DNA of 64,000 bases, from the NCBI RefSeq assembly GCF_016888445.1, contig NZ_JAFEKF010000004.1:124001-188000 (forward strand), in the 5' to 3' direction. Shown here one piece after another: positions 25,970 through 34,842 of this stretch. Every line of letters starts with the position of its first letter. Position 1 is the stretch's first letter. Position numbers and translations under genes: made by a program. The notes beneath the pieces were generated by a model that saw nothing but the letters and a program-made list of their open reading frames with translations, made no database searches and had not been told where the DNA came from. Source of the stretch: Marinomonas ostreistagni. Its GTDB lineage: Bacteria; Pseudomonadota; Gammaproteobacteria; Pseudomonadales; Marinomonadaceae.

Positions 25970-26596
25970 TCATGCCTGATCAGAGTTTAGTATTCTCGAT
26001 ATCTTTTCCTGCAAGATTGGCAAGACTTCGAGTTCAAACCACGGGTTTTGTTTAAGCCAGCGGTTATTCCTTGGGCTAGGGTGAGGCAGCGCGATTTTGC
26101 CTTGCTCTAGCCAATAGCTCCATCTTTTCACTTGTTCCGTTACTGTGCCTGAGTGGTTTAAATAGTAAGCTTGAGCATGGCTTCCCAAGACAATCGTTAA
26201 TTCAATTTGGGTTAATTGATCAAGCAATCGCGCGTGCCAAGTGGCGGCGCATTCTGGCCTCGGCGGAAGGTCCCCAGAGATTTGTCCCGCTTTAGCGCCG
26301 CTTTTGAAAAATGTATTTCCAGGGAAGCAAAACCCCATCGGAACAATGGCCACTTGTTTGGCGTCGTAAAAGTCACTTTTGTTCAGTCCCAACCAGTCCC
26401 GCAGTCGGTCGCCGCTAGGATCGTCAAATGGGCGGCCAGCATGATGAGCTTTACGCCCCGGTGCTTGCCCTGCAATTAATAAGCGAGCGCTAGGATGTAC
26501 CTGAAGGATGGGGGTTGGCGGTAAGGGCAGTGCAGCCGCACACATCTGGCAATTAAGTATGGCGTTGTGTAACTGTAAAAAAGGTTCCTTGCCCAT
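25970..26596 (-). CDS. Uracil-DNA glycosylase family protein
   Basis: The 208-residue protein has the UDG-superfamily motifs GQAPGRKAHHAGRPFDDPSGDRLRDWLG (positions ~45-72, read in two parts) and LPHPSPRNNRW near the C-terminus, which form the catalytic and DNA-inserting loops. Four Cys near the start (CQMC, then others) might hold an iron-sulfur cluster but do not match the classic pattern, so this is uncertain. It would remove uracil or other damaged bases from DNA. I start at the ATG at 26596, with GGGGAAG upstream, rather than 41 codons earlier. Confidence 0.75.
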   Translation of the reverse strand: MGKEPFLQLHNAILNCQMCAAALPLPPTPILQVHPSARLLIAGQAPGRKAHHAGRPFDDPSGDRLRDWLGLNKSDFYDAKQVAIVPMGFCFPGNTFFKSGAKAGQISGDLPPRPECAATWHARLLDQLTQIELTIVLGSHAQAYYLNHSGTVTEQVKRWSYWLEQGKIALPHPSPRNNRWLKQNPWFELEVLPILQEKISRILNSDQA

Positions 26597-26739
26597 GACT
26601 TCCCCGCAAAAGTGCTTATCAAAACGATTTACAACGAGGTTATTGTACCTTTGCTGATTATCAAAGGTGTAGGATTCCCGTTCAGTTGGCTCTATCTTGA
26701 GTAATCCACGAAGACGCACAAAGGATCTTATCCATATTT

Positions 26740-26846
26740 ATTGTGTTGGTAAGATGTAGTGGAAGGTGATGTTTTAAGTTGCTGTCGGTGCATGATAACT
26801 CATCAGTGGTGGATGTAAGTTTGTCCTGTTTACTTTTAGGCATTAG
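26740..26846 (+). repeat. ~107-bp direct repeat, copy A
   Basis: ATTGTGTTGGTAAGATGTAG ... GGATGTAAGTTTG ... CATTAG is about 80% identical by eye to 29130-29236, 2390 bp away. Both copies lie between divergently transcribed genes and together they bracket the SLC13 permease and the small cytochrome c gene. The rest of the 368-bp gap (26597-26964) holds no gene that I can support. Confidence 0.8.
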
Positions 26847-26964
26847 CGCCCACAGTAGCCTTCCTATATATCTAAATGGAATAAAAACAGAGAAAGATAT
26901 TATTTTATGGAATTAAAAGGCCAGCCCATAATGCCTCTTTATCAAGCATCAAAGGGACGTTTTC

Positions 26965-28743
26965 ATGGAGTGGCAAGGTTGGTTTTCATTAGCCCTGACG
27001 GTTGGGGCGCTGGGTGTTTTGACGGTTACTCGGATTGCTCCGCACCTAGTAATGATGGGGGTGCTGACCATTCTCAGCGCCTTGGGTATTCTTTCTGCCA
27101 ATGAAGCTTTAGCGGGTTTTGCCAATTCCGGTTTGGTTACTGTGGCGGCGATGTTTATCGTCGCTGCTGGCATACATGGATCAGGTGGAATTGATCTTTT
27201 GGTACGCAAGGTGCTGGGGCAACCCACATCGATCAGGGCGGCATTAGGTCGAATATTTGCTCCCGTCATTCTGTTAAGTGGTTTTTTAAATAACACGCCT
27301 GTTGTGGCCACGATGATTCCCGCTGTTCATGCTTGGTCGCGCAAAATCAAGATTCCGCCCTCTAAGCTGATGATTCCTCTAAGCTATACTGCGATCTTAG
27401 GCGGAACGATCACGCTGATTGGCACTAGCACTAATCTGATTGTGAATGGTCAGTATCAAAGCCTGACCGGCGAGACGGGCTTTTCTCTGTTTTCGATTAC
27501 GGCGGTCGGTGTGCCAGTGGCATTAGCGGGGATTGCTTTTATCTGGATATTTCTTCCCAAGTGGCTCCCTGACCATAGTGACAAGAAAGCGTTTGGCAAT
27601 TTGCGCGAGTTTACACTTGAAGTGGCCATAGATCCGAATGGCCCTTTGGTTGGACAAACCGTCACAGAGGCCGGTCTTCGTCATCTGGAGCGCGTTTATC
27701 TCGCGGAGATTGAGCGCCAGGGCACAATATTGACAGCGGTACCTTCCGAGCAAGTCCTACATGGCGGAGATCGCTTGGTCTTTGCGGGCGAAACGCAAGC
27801 CATCTCCGATTTGTTGAGGATAAACGGCATTAGCCCGTCTCCGGAAAATGGAGGACGAACCGTTTTAAATACGGACCGCGCCGAGCGCCGTTTGGTTGAA
27901 GCTGTGGTTTCGCCTCATTGTGCCGCCATAGGTCAGAAGATTCGTGATGCTAAATTCCGAGATCGCTATGGGGCTGTCGTACTCGCAGTGGCCAGAAACG
28001 GCGAACGAGTCAAAGGTAACCTTGGAACGATTACTCTTGAGGCTGGCGATGCGCTGTTGCTAGAGGCAAGGCCTGCGTTTGTTAGCCGACAGCGCTACAA
28101 CAAAGACTTTCTCTTGATTAACGATATGGAGACGGAGGCACCCAGACACGAGCGGGCTTACTTGGCTTGGGGCATTCTGGTGACGCTGGTGATGGCTGCG
28201 GGTTTGGGCATTATCAGCATGTTAAATGCGGCTCTTATCGGTGCTGGCCTAATGATTCTTACCGGCTGCTGCTCCGTTAGTCAGGCTGAGAAAAGTCTTG
28301 ATCTGACAGTGATTATTACCATCGCTGCGTCATTTGCACTGGGCACGGCTTTAAGCAAAACGGGGGTGGCAGACTTTCTCGCTAATAACATTATTGGTTT
28401 GAGTGGCGGCAGCCCTTGGTTAATGCTGATTCTTACCTATGTTGCAGTTTCGTTGCTGACAGAAAGCATCACTAACAACGCTGCGGCGTTGTTGATGCTA
28501 CCGATTGTATTGGATATGACCGAGAAAGCTGGGCTCAATAATGAACCTTTCGTGTTTGCCATCATGATGGCGGCCTCGGCGAGTTTTGCGACCCCTCTTG
28601 GGTATCAAACCAATCTAATGGTCTATGGGCCAGGTGGTTATCACTTTAAAGATTTTTTGAAGGTAGGTTTACCTATGAATGTGTTTATTGGTGCCGTGAC
28701 ATTAGGTGTGTTGATGGTGGGGTGGCCGCTCGTTCAAAGCTAA
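26965..28743 (+). CDS. SLC13/DASS-family permease with central TrkA-C (RCK_C) domains
   Basis: The 592-residue inner-membrane protein has two halves of hydrophobic helices (about 1-190 and 395-590). Each half carries the anion-transporter signature: NNTPVVATMIP and GTSTNLIVNG in the first, TNNAAALLMLPI and GYQTNLMVYGPGGY in the second. Between them lie two TrkA-C-like cytosolic domains (about 210-380). Relatives co-transport sodium with sulfate, dicarboxylates or related anions; the substrate cannot be fixed here. The ATG at 26965 follows AAGGGACG. Confidence 0.85.
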   Translation: MEWQGWFSLALTVGALGVLTVTRIAPHLVMMGVLTILSALGILSANEALAGFANSGLVTVAAMFIVAAGIHGSGGIDLLVRKVLGQPTSIRAALGRIFAPVILLSGFLNNTPVVATMIPAVHAWSRKIKIPPSKLMIPLSYTAILGGTITLIGTSTNLIVNGQYQSLTGETGFSLFSITAVGVPVALAGIAFIWIFLPKWLPDHSDKKAFGNLREFTLEVAIDPNGPLVGQTVTEAGLRHLERVYLAEIERQGTILTAVPSEQVLHGGDRLVFAGETQAISDLLRINGISPSPENGGRTVLNTDRAERRLVEAVVSPHCAAIGQKIRDAKFRDRYGAVVLAVARNGERVKGNLGTITLEAGDALLLEARPAFVSRQRYNKDFLLINDMETEAPRHERAYLAWGILVTLVMAAGLGIISMLNAALIGAGLMILTGCCSVSQAEKSLDLTVIITIAASFALGTALSKTGVADFLANNIIGLSGGSPWLMLILTYVAVSLLTESITNNAAALLMLPIVLDMTEKAGLNNEPFVFAIMMAASASFATPLGYQTNLMVYGPGGYHFKDFLKVGLPMNVFIGAVTLGVLMVGWPLVQS

Positions 28744-28770
28744 AGATCAGCCAGTTCTGTGCGAGCTGGC

Positions 28771-29088
28771 TTATTTATATCTAAGGGTGTTTTTAATATA
28801 AGAAGCAATAGAATAGCTTTGCGGTACAGTCAATTGAGTAAAGGTTGGCATGTTCTTATCGTCTTTATGCTTGCGTCGAATGACATCGGAAATTTCACTG
28901 AGACTTAACTCGGTATCCTTGATACGAGGCACACCGATTAAAAACTGGCCTGTGCCCCTTGAGCGATGACAGTCTGCGCAATAGCTTTCATAAAGCTCTT
29001 TGCCACCCTGCATGGTGGTTGTTTCATCGTTGTAATCTGAGCAACCGGCCAAAGAAACAAGTACAAATATAATGATCCATAATTTCAT
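28771..29088 (-). CDS. Small c-type cytochrome lipoprotein
   Basis: The 105-residue protein has a lipoprotein signal (LVSLAGC, Cys16) and one haem-binding site CADCH (37-41), with a likely axial Met in KNMPTF. It should be a monohaem class I cytochrome anchored to a membrane in the periplasm. The ATG at 29088 is preferred over one six codons upstream because it gives a standard lipoprotein signal. Its redox partners are unknown; it is convergent with the permease gene. Confidence 0.8.
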   Translation of the reverse strand: MKLWIIIFVLVSLAGCSDYNDETTTMQGGKELYESYCADCHRSRGTGQFLIGVPRIKDTELSLSEISDVIRRKHKDDKNMPTFTQLTVPQSYSIASYIKNTLRYK

Positions 29089-29129
29089 GGCGCTTACTCC
29101 ATACAAAGAATCTCAGCATTATCGTTGGG

Positions 29130-29236
29130 ATTGTGTTGGTAAGATGTAGTAGAAGATGATGTTTTATGTTGCCGTTGGTAAATTATAGCTTATCAGCGGT
29201 AGATGTAAGTTTGCCTTGTCTACTGGCAGACATTAG
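29130..29236 (+). repeat. ~107-bp direct repeat, copy B
   Basis: Same element as copy A at 26740-26846, same orientation: identical first 21 bases after the A/G junction, then scattered differences. It lies between the cytochrome c and racemase genes. Confidence 0.8.
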
Positions 29237-29352
29237 AACCCTGACCAGCAGGCTGTCTCGTTTTACTGTTCTGAGGCTGGGGGTTATGGGTAAGTGCGTG
29301 TCTTGTTAAGACCGCTCTAGGTTATATTGACTTTTAAGATCAGGAGTTCAGG

Positions 29353-30057
29353 ATGAAAACAATTGGGATGTTGGGTGGTATGAGTTGGGAGTCCACCGCA
29401 AGCTATTACAAAGCGATTAATGAAGGCGTAAAAGCTGAACTTGGTGGCCTTAACTCTGCGAAGATCTGCCTATACAGCGTGAACTTTAATGAAATTGAAA
29501 AGTTACAACATCAGGGAAAGTGGGATGAAACTGCATTAATCCTAGCTGAGGCCGCAAAATCGGTTGAAGCGGGTGGTGCCGATTTCCTAGTGATTTGTAC
29601 CAACACAATGCATAAAGTAGCGCCCGAAATTGAACGTCACTTATCCATTCCAATTCTGCATATTGCCGACGCAACAGCCAATAAACTGGTGATTGATGGC
29701 GTTAAAAAGGTTGGGCTGCTGGGTACTCGTTTTACCATGGAGCAGGATTTCTATAAAAATCGGTTGGTCGAAAAGTTTGGCATTGAGGTGGTTGTGCCAG
29801 AAGAGAGTGATCGTACGACCGTTCATAATATTATTTACGAAGAGTTGTGCAGAGGGGTTATTAACTTTGACTCAAGAGAAAAGTATTTAAGTATTGTTGA
29901 AAGTTTGCATGAGCAGGGCGCTGAAGCAGTCATCTTAGGTTGTACTGAAATAGCACTACTTATCCAGCAAGCACATACAGACGTCCCTTTATATGACACA
30001 ACTGACATTCATGCGGCGCAAGCTGTGCAATTAGCGATTTCAGGAATGGCGATATAA
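29353..30057 (+). CDS. Aspartate/glutamate racemase family protein
   Basis: The 234-residue protein has the two catalytic cysteines of cofactor-independent racemases: Cys in VICTNTMHK (~82) and in LGCTEIALL (~197). It also has the start MKTIGMLGGMSWEST, typical of the YgeA-type aspartate/glutamate racemase branch. It would interconvert L- and D-amino acids; YgeA homologues are known to have broad specificity. AGGAGTTCAGG precedes the ATG. It stands alone with a terminator after it. Confidence 0.85.
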   Translation: MKTIGMLGGMSWESTASYYKAINEGVKAELGGLNSAKICLYSVNFNEIEKLQHQGKWDETALILAEAAKSVEAGGADFLVICTNTMHKVAPEIERHLSIPILHIADATANKLVIDGVKKVGLLGTRFTMEQDFYKNRLVEKFGIEVVVPEESDRTTVHNIIYEELCRGVINFDSREKYLSIVESLHEQGAEAVILGCTEIALLIQQAHTDVPLYDTTDIHAAQAVQLAISGMAI

Positions 30058-30105
30058 GCCTCGCATATTTAGCTACAAGGCTGATATTTTCCTCCATAGT
30101 TCTGA

Positions 30106-30146
30106 TAAAAAAGTGAGGCAAGACAACAGCTTGCCTCACGTATTTT
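30106..30146. terminator. Bidirectional terminator between racemase and cytochrome b genes
   Basis: GTGAGGCAAG/CTTGCCTCAC is a perfect 10-bp stem with a 7-base loop, flanked by A and T runs, between convergent genes. Confidence 0.88.
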
Positions 30147-30153
30147 AGCTACA

Positions 30154-30672
30154 CTAATTCTTTGATACTCGACCGGTGAGCATTTGGCGAATTAAGTTGC
30201 GCGGGCCAGCGATAGTAAACAAGACAACCGCGAAGACATGCACCAATGTTAACCCCAAGGTGAAGGAGGCGAAAAATTCGTGTAGCTCTTCTATCCAGTC
30301 TTCCCCCCAAAAAATCGTTTCCATGCCCCAGCCGCTGAGCCCCGTCGCGAGTAATCCGAATAGAAGGGCAAAAATCATCAGCGCTCCTACTGGGTTGTGG
30401 CCATTTTCTTCGGGGATCTGCTTGGCACGCAGCGCGTTCAAATGCGCTTTTACGCCAGCAAGGGTAGGGAAAAAGTGGCTAAAACGCCCATTTTTACTGC
30501 CCACTACACCCCAAATAAAACGTACCAGCAAAGCACATAAGATGTAGTAGCCAACTATTTCATGAGGCTCTCCCCCTTCTTCAAGGGCGAAGTAGTTTAA
30601 TAGAAAGGCCACCGCCACGGTCCAATGAAACCCTCTGATGATCGGGTCCCAGATACGCTCTTCAACTGCCAT
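30154..30672 (-). CDS. Cytochrome b561-type membrane protein
   Basis: The 172-residue protein has four transmembrane helices with histidines at helix positions fitting two b-haems (IRGFHWTVAVAF, GEPHEIVGYYILCALLVRFIWG, LHEFFASFTLGLTLVHVFAVV). The pattern matches the Ni/Fe-hydrogenase-type/bacterial cytochrome b561 family. Members pass electrons between quinol and a periplasmic or cytochrome partner. The PepSY protein gene lies 20 bp upstream in the same direction, so the two are likely an operon. Confidence 0.82.
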   Translation of the reverse strand: MAVEERIWDPIIRGFHWTVAVAFLLNYFALEEGGEPHEIVGYYILCALLVRFIWGVVGSKNGRFSHFFPTLAGVKAHLNALRAKQIPEENGHNPVGALMIFALLFGLLATGLSGWGMETIFWGEDWIEELHEFFASFTLGLTLVHVFAVVLFTIAGPRNLIRQMLTGRVSKN

Positions 30673-30692
30673 GTCTCGCTCTCCGCTTAGAG

Positions 30693-30965
30693 TTAGTCGT
30701 CAATCTCGGTTTTTACCGCTTCGCCATTAACTGGGTTGAAGTAAATTTCTACGCGACGATCCGCTTGGTCATAACCGTAAATTTCGTAGCAGTTTTTGTC
30801 GGTGACTTTGAACTTTTTAATCTGGTACCCCTGATCGACAAGCTGTTGTTTTAGAGCATCTTGTGACATCCAAGTGGAGCGATCGGCTTCCGTACAGGTT
30901 GGCCCAGCCAAGGCTGAGCCTGCAAATGTGATAGCGATAAGAGCAGGAAGGGTAAGCTTTTTCAT
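30693..30965 (-). CDS. Small secreted PepSY-domain protein
   Basis: The 90-residue protein has a Sec signal peptide (cleavage after SALA, about 20) and one PepSY domain: LKQQLVDQGYQIKKFKV ... YEIYGYDQADRRVEIYFNPVNGEAV. Such small periplasmic PepSY proteins often accompany cytochrome b561 genes, as here. Two Cys in the mature part may form a disulfide. Role unknown. Confidence 0.82.
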   Translation of the reverse strand: MKKLTLPALIAITFAGSALAGPTCTEADRSTWMSQDALKQQLVDQGYQIKKFKVTDKNCYEIYGYDQADRRVEIYFNPVNGEAVKTEIDD

Positions 30966-31094
30966 AGAGTTTCACCTTATTGGTAATGGGTTAACAACAA
31001 GGTGAGAATAGTTTGGAAAGCTTAACGAAGGCTTAACTCAGCTAAGCTTTTAAAGAAAAAAGAGGTGGCGATGTTTATTGCGGCTTGAAAGCGC

Positions 31095-31946
31095 TCACTC
31101 CTCATCCCCGCGCATGCGTTCTAATCTCTCTTGCTCTTCATTAAACGCTGCTTGGATCTCTACTAATACGCTGTCTACGTCCGCTGACTCGGTCGGCTCA
31201 TCAAAATGGCCGGTCAACTCGGTATCAGGGGTAAGTTTGCCTGATTCGTAAATCTCCCAAATTTCTTTGGCGTATTGTGTTGTTAGAAGCTCTGGAGCGT
31301 ATTGACCGTAGTAATCGCGCATGTTGTTAATATCGCGCTCGAGCATCCATTCGGCGTGGTTGTTAGCCACAGCATCGACGGCTTGTGGTAAGTCGATGAT
31401 CACAGGGCCATCTTGGTCGACTAAGACATTAAATTCGGATAAATCCCCGTGTACTAGGCCTGCGCAGAGCATACGCACCACATCGCGGATGATTTGTGTG
31501 TGATGAGTGAGAGCTTCTGCCTGGGTGAGTTTGACATCATTAAGGCGCGGAGCCACATCGCCATCAGCGTCGGTGATCATTTCCATCAGTAGCACGCCAT
31601 CGAAGCAGCCTTGTGGCTTAGGGACACGCACGCCTGCTTGCGCAAGTTTGTAGAGTGCGTCGACTTCAGCGTTGTGCCATAGAGATTCTTGTTCTTCGCG
31701 GCCGTACTTTGAGCCTTTGGCCATCGCACGGCTTTGGCGGCTGTTACGAACTTTGCGGCCTTCACGATATTGCACTGCTTGTTTGAAGCTGCGTTTGCCG
31801 GCGTCTTTGTAGACTTTGGCGCAGCATATTTCTGACCCACAGCGCACCATAAAAACGGTCGCTTCTTTTCCGCTCATCAATTGGCTGATCACTTCATCGA
31901 TTAGGCCGTCTTCGATAAGGGGTTGTAGTCTCTTTGGGGTCTTCAT
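31095..31946 (-). CDS. RIO1-like serine protein kinase
   Basis: The 283-residue atypical kinase has the nucleotide-binding segment SGKEATVFMVRCGSEICCAKVYK, with the ATP lysine in AKVYK, the catalytic loop VHGDLSEFNVLVD and the metal-binding IIDLPQAV. It belongs to the RIO1-like proteins found in Pseudomonas relatives. Substrates are not known. The C-terminal acidic tail (LERMRGDEE) is unremarkable. The ATG at 31946 starts the conserved MKTPKRLQPLIEDGLID. Confidence 0.87.
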   Translation of the reverse strand: MKTPKRLQPLIEDGLIDEVISQLMSGKEATVFMVRCGSEICCAKVYKDAGKRSFKQAVQYREGRKVRNSRQSRAMAKGSKYGREEQESLWHNAEVDALYKLAQAGVRVPKPQGCFDGVLLMEMITDADGDVAPRLNDVKLTQAEALTHHTQIIRDVVRMLCAGLVHGDLSEFNVLVDQDGPVIIDLPQAVDAVANNHAEWMLERDINNMRDYYGQYAPELLTTQYAKEIWEIYESGKLTPDTELTGHFDEPTESADVDSVLVEIQAAFNEEQERLERMRGDEE

Positions 31947-32083
31947 GACATTCCTTTGGTGGTGGGAAAAGCTAAAGAGCAGAGTATCGGATGCTTAGCG
32001 TAGCGATACAAGCGTAAACAGTCGACAACCCAGCACAATTCGCGTAAACAAGAGCTTAATCAAGCGATAAGACGAGCAACGCG

Positions 32084-32662
32084 ATGCAGCGCCCAAGTAA
32101 AGAGCAGATCAATCAATTACCCACTTATAAAGGGTTAGCGTTGGCCGATATAGCGGTCATTGAGACAGAGGAAGAGGCAGACGAGGCGCTGGCGGTCTTG
32201 CGCCAGCAAACGCACGTGGGCTATGACACCGAGAGTAAGCCGATTTTCCAGAAGGGCGAGGTGAGTCCTGGACCGACATTGATCCAGCTGGCGACGCTGA
32301 CGCAAGGCTTTTTATTTCCGACGCGCTTTGCGCCAGCATTGGCTGCGGCTGGAGAAATCTTGGCCAACCCGCAGATTCAAAAGGTGGGCTTTGGCCTGAA
32401 AGATGATAACCGAGAGTTACGCGGCAAGCTGGGTATCAGCATCGTCAACACCGAAGATCTGGCGAAAACCTTAAAGCGCTTAGCGGGAGAGAAGAACGAC
32501 ATTGGCGCTCGTGCTGGCGTGGCGATGGTGCTAAAAGCGAGATTAGGCAAAGGTGCGCAAAAGTCCAATTGGGGCGCGTATCCATTAACCCAAAGCCAAA
32601 TTTTGTATGCTGCCAACGATGCCCATGGCGCGATTTGCATACATCACAAGTTACAAGAATGA
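32084..32662 (+). CDS. DEDDy-type 3'-5' exonuclease (RNase D-like)
   Basis: The 192-residue single-domain protein has the exonuclease motifs: ExoI VGYDTESKP, ExoII KVGFGLKDDNREL and ExoIII YAANDAHGAI (DEDDy type, Tyr in YAANDA). Four acidic residues bind two metal ions. It lacks the HRDC domains of RNase D, so it is a stand-alone exonuclease acting on RNA or DNA ends. It is followed by a strong terminator. Confidence 0.85.
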   Translation: MQRPSKEQINQLPTYKGLALADIAVIETEEEADEALAVLRQQTHVGYDTESKPIFQKGEVSPGPTLIQLATLTQGFLFPTRFAPALAAAGEILANPQIQKVGFGLKDDNRELRGKLGISIVNTEDLAKTLKRLAGEKNDIGARAGVAMVLKARLGKGAQKSNWGAYPLTQSQILYAANDAHGAICIHHKLQE

Positions 32663-32680
32663 TGGGCGCAGAAAGAATAA

Positions 32681-32716
32681 GGCCAGATGAAAGCGCGGTT
32701 TCATCTGGCCTTTTTT
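32681..32716 (+). terminator. Rho-independent terminator after the exonuclease gene
   Basis: GGCCAGATGAAA/TTTCATCTGGCC is a 12-bp perfect stem with a 6-base loop and T6. The reverse side may also end the minus-strand operon. Confidence 0.9.
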
Positions 32717-32721
32717 ATGCG

Positions 32722-33162
32722 CTAAAAAAAGTACATGATCGGGCTGTATAAAAACGGCAGGCTAAATAAAGCCAGTATGAGCGCTACGCTTTCGACCGAG
32801 CGTGCGACGACGCGGTAGTTGAGTGCAAACCATAAGGCATAGGCACAAATCGCATACGGGATCAGCATCAGCGCGTACTCCAGCCATTCCCAGCGCCACA
32901 TATAATCCTGACAAGCAAGGTATAGTGGGTAGATGGGTACGACAAGGGCGTAAAACGCTTTGGTTTTATCGTATTGAAGCGAGGTAAAGCCCACGAGCAT
33001 GATGATATTCAGAAATATCAGTGTCAGTACCATGGAAAATCTTAAAATCTCCCCGAAAATATCGACACGTGGCAAATCGTCATACACAAACACGATCACA
33101 GCAAAACAAATGGCACAGATGATGGCGTGCCATAATGTTTGATTAAATCTTTCTCTGTTCAT
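32722..33162 (-). CDS. Small multi-pass membrane protein, third gene of unknown operon
   Basis: The 146-residue protein is almost wholly hydrophobic, with about five transmembrane helices. I do not recognise a family. Its ATG overlaps the stop of the upstream gene (ATGA), showing translational coupling to the zinc-finger membrane protein. This coupling suggests they form one complex. Confidence 0.65.
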   Translation of the reverse strand: MNRERFNQTLWHAIICAICFAVIVFVYDDLPRVDIFGEILRFSMVLTLIFLNIIMLVGFTSLQYDKTKAFYALVVPIYPLYLACQDYMWRWEWLEYALMLIPYAICAYALWFALNYRVVARSVESVALILALFSLPFLYSPIMYFF

Positions 33163-34841
33163 TTGTCTTGCTCCGAGTAGCCCAGTAGTTCCATCAAGCG
33201 GCGCGAGTTATATTCTTTGGCATAGTGTTTTTGGCGACCAAATGAGCCTTTGCGGCTCCATAAAATGCCGCCTAGCAGTGATAAAACGATGAAATCAAAC
33301 AGCACATTGTGAGCGGTTACATTCAAGTACTCTTTGTTTACGTCTGTGAACTGCATTAAAAAGGCGCTAATAAATAGCGTGCCGAAGACATACCACTTCA
33401 GTATGCGCTTAACGGTCAGGACTTTATTGGAGCCAAATACTTTCATTAAGAGCATGGTGGGTAAGAATGCTATCAAGAAGAACAGCCACATTTGTATGTC
33501 TAGATAACCGTTAAATTGCGCCAGTGAACGATAGCCAATGGTGTACAGTATCTCGATGCTGTTAGCGATCATTGGGTAAATGCCAAAATTCAAATAGTGG
33601 CTGGCGATATCTAAGGATTTATAGCCAAAAATGATCCCTGCCAAAAGGACGCCAGAGAGCACACTGTATAGCAGTATTTTTAGCACAGAGATCTTTTCTC
33701 GCTGGCCTTTATTGAGCGCCACTAGCTCATTCAATAGACCTTGTAGCGAGGTGACGGTTTCTTTGCGCACTATATTCAGATACGGCATTTCGCCTCTAGG
33801 CACGTCCTCGCTCTGCATGTCCTCGACACAGTCATCGACCAGCTTGTTATTGAGAAGTGGGCTTAATGCTTCGCCAGTGAGAGGAATTTTGTCGCGCTTA
33901 GCGTCTGTCCAGCGTACATGGGGATCAAACACGTAGTCGGTATCGTATGGCATATTACCGATCGAGAGGAAGTCGCCCTCGGTCGGCTCTGAGAAGCCAC
34001 TCTTAGCTTGCACTTTACATTGGGCGGCGCTCAGGGTGCCGGGCAGTTCGACGCGGTAGCATCCTGGGCGTTCATGCTCTTGAAGCAATTGCGCAGAGTA
34101 GTCCCAATCGGCCGCGTCGTGGATTTTTAATCGTTCTTGTTGGCGATTTTTGATAAAGGTATCTACCCAAGGCAGTTTCTCATAAGAACTCCAATGGGCT
34201 GTACGGTTTTCAGGTGCTGAGCCGAAGCGCACGTATTGTTGGTAGGTGTTTACGCCATCCCCATAACACGTGCCACATTGACGTGTGCCCGACCCGCCAC
34301 AAGCACCACAGGTGACGGTGCGATAGCGTGTTTCGTAGACGGGCGAGCGTGAGACGACATTACCGTTTTGAGTGATAACCTCGTCGCGTACGTGAGCTTG
34401 GTAGGCTTCCTCCTGCGTACCCTTCCCGTGACATCTATAACAGCTGACCCTACCACTGCCATAACAGGTATCACAGGTGATAAGGCAGGAAAATTCGTAT
34501 TCTTTTAAAGAAAGCGAGCCATTGTTATACAGCGTCAGTAAGGAGTTGGTCGCGAGTGTGTGTTGCAGCAAATTGTTCAACACTTCTGACTTGCCCGAGC
34601 AGCCACTGTCAGCAAGCTCTTTGGCTTGATGTTCTACGTCGGCTTTACTTGAGCAGTTGCAGCCATGATCGCCGCCTCGGAGATTGCTGATGATCGAAGC
34701 ATCGATTTTAAACTCGGCGGAAATGCTGTAGGGATTGGTCTCGGTAATCGGCGAATCGATCGCTTCCAACGAGACACCTAAATTCGGTAGCCATTTATCA
34801 CGCAAGGCATTAAAGGGCTGTAAAAAGGTAGTGCTGTCCAT
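33159..34841 (-). CDS. Membrane protein with DnaJ-type CXXCXGXG zinc fingers
   Basis: The 560-residue protein has four CXXCXGXG-type repeats: CDTCYGSG and CYRCHGKG at about 123-141, and CGACGGSG and CGTCYGDG at about 178-196. This is the zinc-finger layout of DnaJ. No J-domain (HPD) is present. About five transmembrane helices fill the C-terminal half (~388-530). A Cys-rich start (GCNCSSKADVE) is also present. The finger domain could bind unfolded protein. Function unknown; it is flanked by a secreted PEGA protein gene and a small membrane protein gene in the same operon. Confidence 0.7.
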   Translation of the reverse strand: MDSTTFLQPFNALRDKWLPNLGVSLEAIDSPITETNPYSISAEFKIDASIISNLRGGDHGCNCSSKADVEHQAKELADSGCSGKSEVLNNLLQHTLATNSLLTLYNNGSLSLKEYEFSCLITCDTCYGSGRVSCYRCHGKGTQEEAYQAHVRDEVITQNGNVVSRSPVYETRYRTVTCGACGGSGTRQCGTCYGDGVNTYQQYVRFGSAPENRTAHWSSYEKLPWVDTFIKNRQQERLKIHDAADWDYSAQLLQEHERPGCYRVELPGTLSAAQCKVQAKSGFSEPTEGDFLSIGNMPYDTDYVFDPHVRWTDAKRDKIPLTGEALSPLLNNKLVDDCVEDMQSEDVPRGEMPYLNIVRKETVTSLQGLLNELVALNKGQREKISVLKILLYSVLSGVLLAGIIFGYKSLDIASHYLNFGIYPMIANSIEILYTIGYRSLAQFNGYLDIQMWLFFLIAFLPTMLLMKVFGSNKVLTVKRILKWYVFGTLFISAFLMQFTDVNKEYLNVTAHNVLFDFIVLSLLGGILWSRKGSFGRQKHYAKEYNSRRLMELLGYSEQDK

Positions 34842-34842
34842 G

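Noticed and set aside
26740..26846. attC sites flanking the SLC13 permease
   Set aside because: The 107-bp repeats lack GTTRRRY ends and do not fold into attC-like arms.
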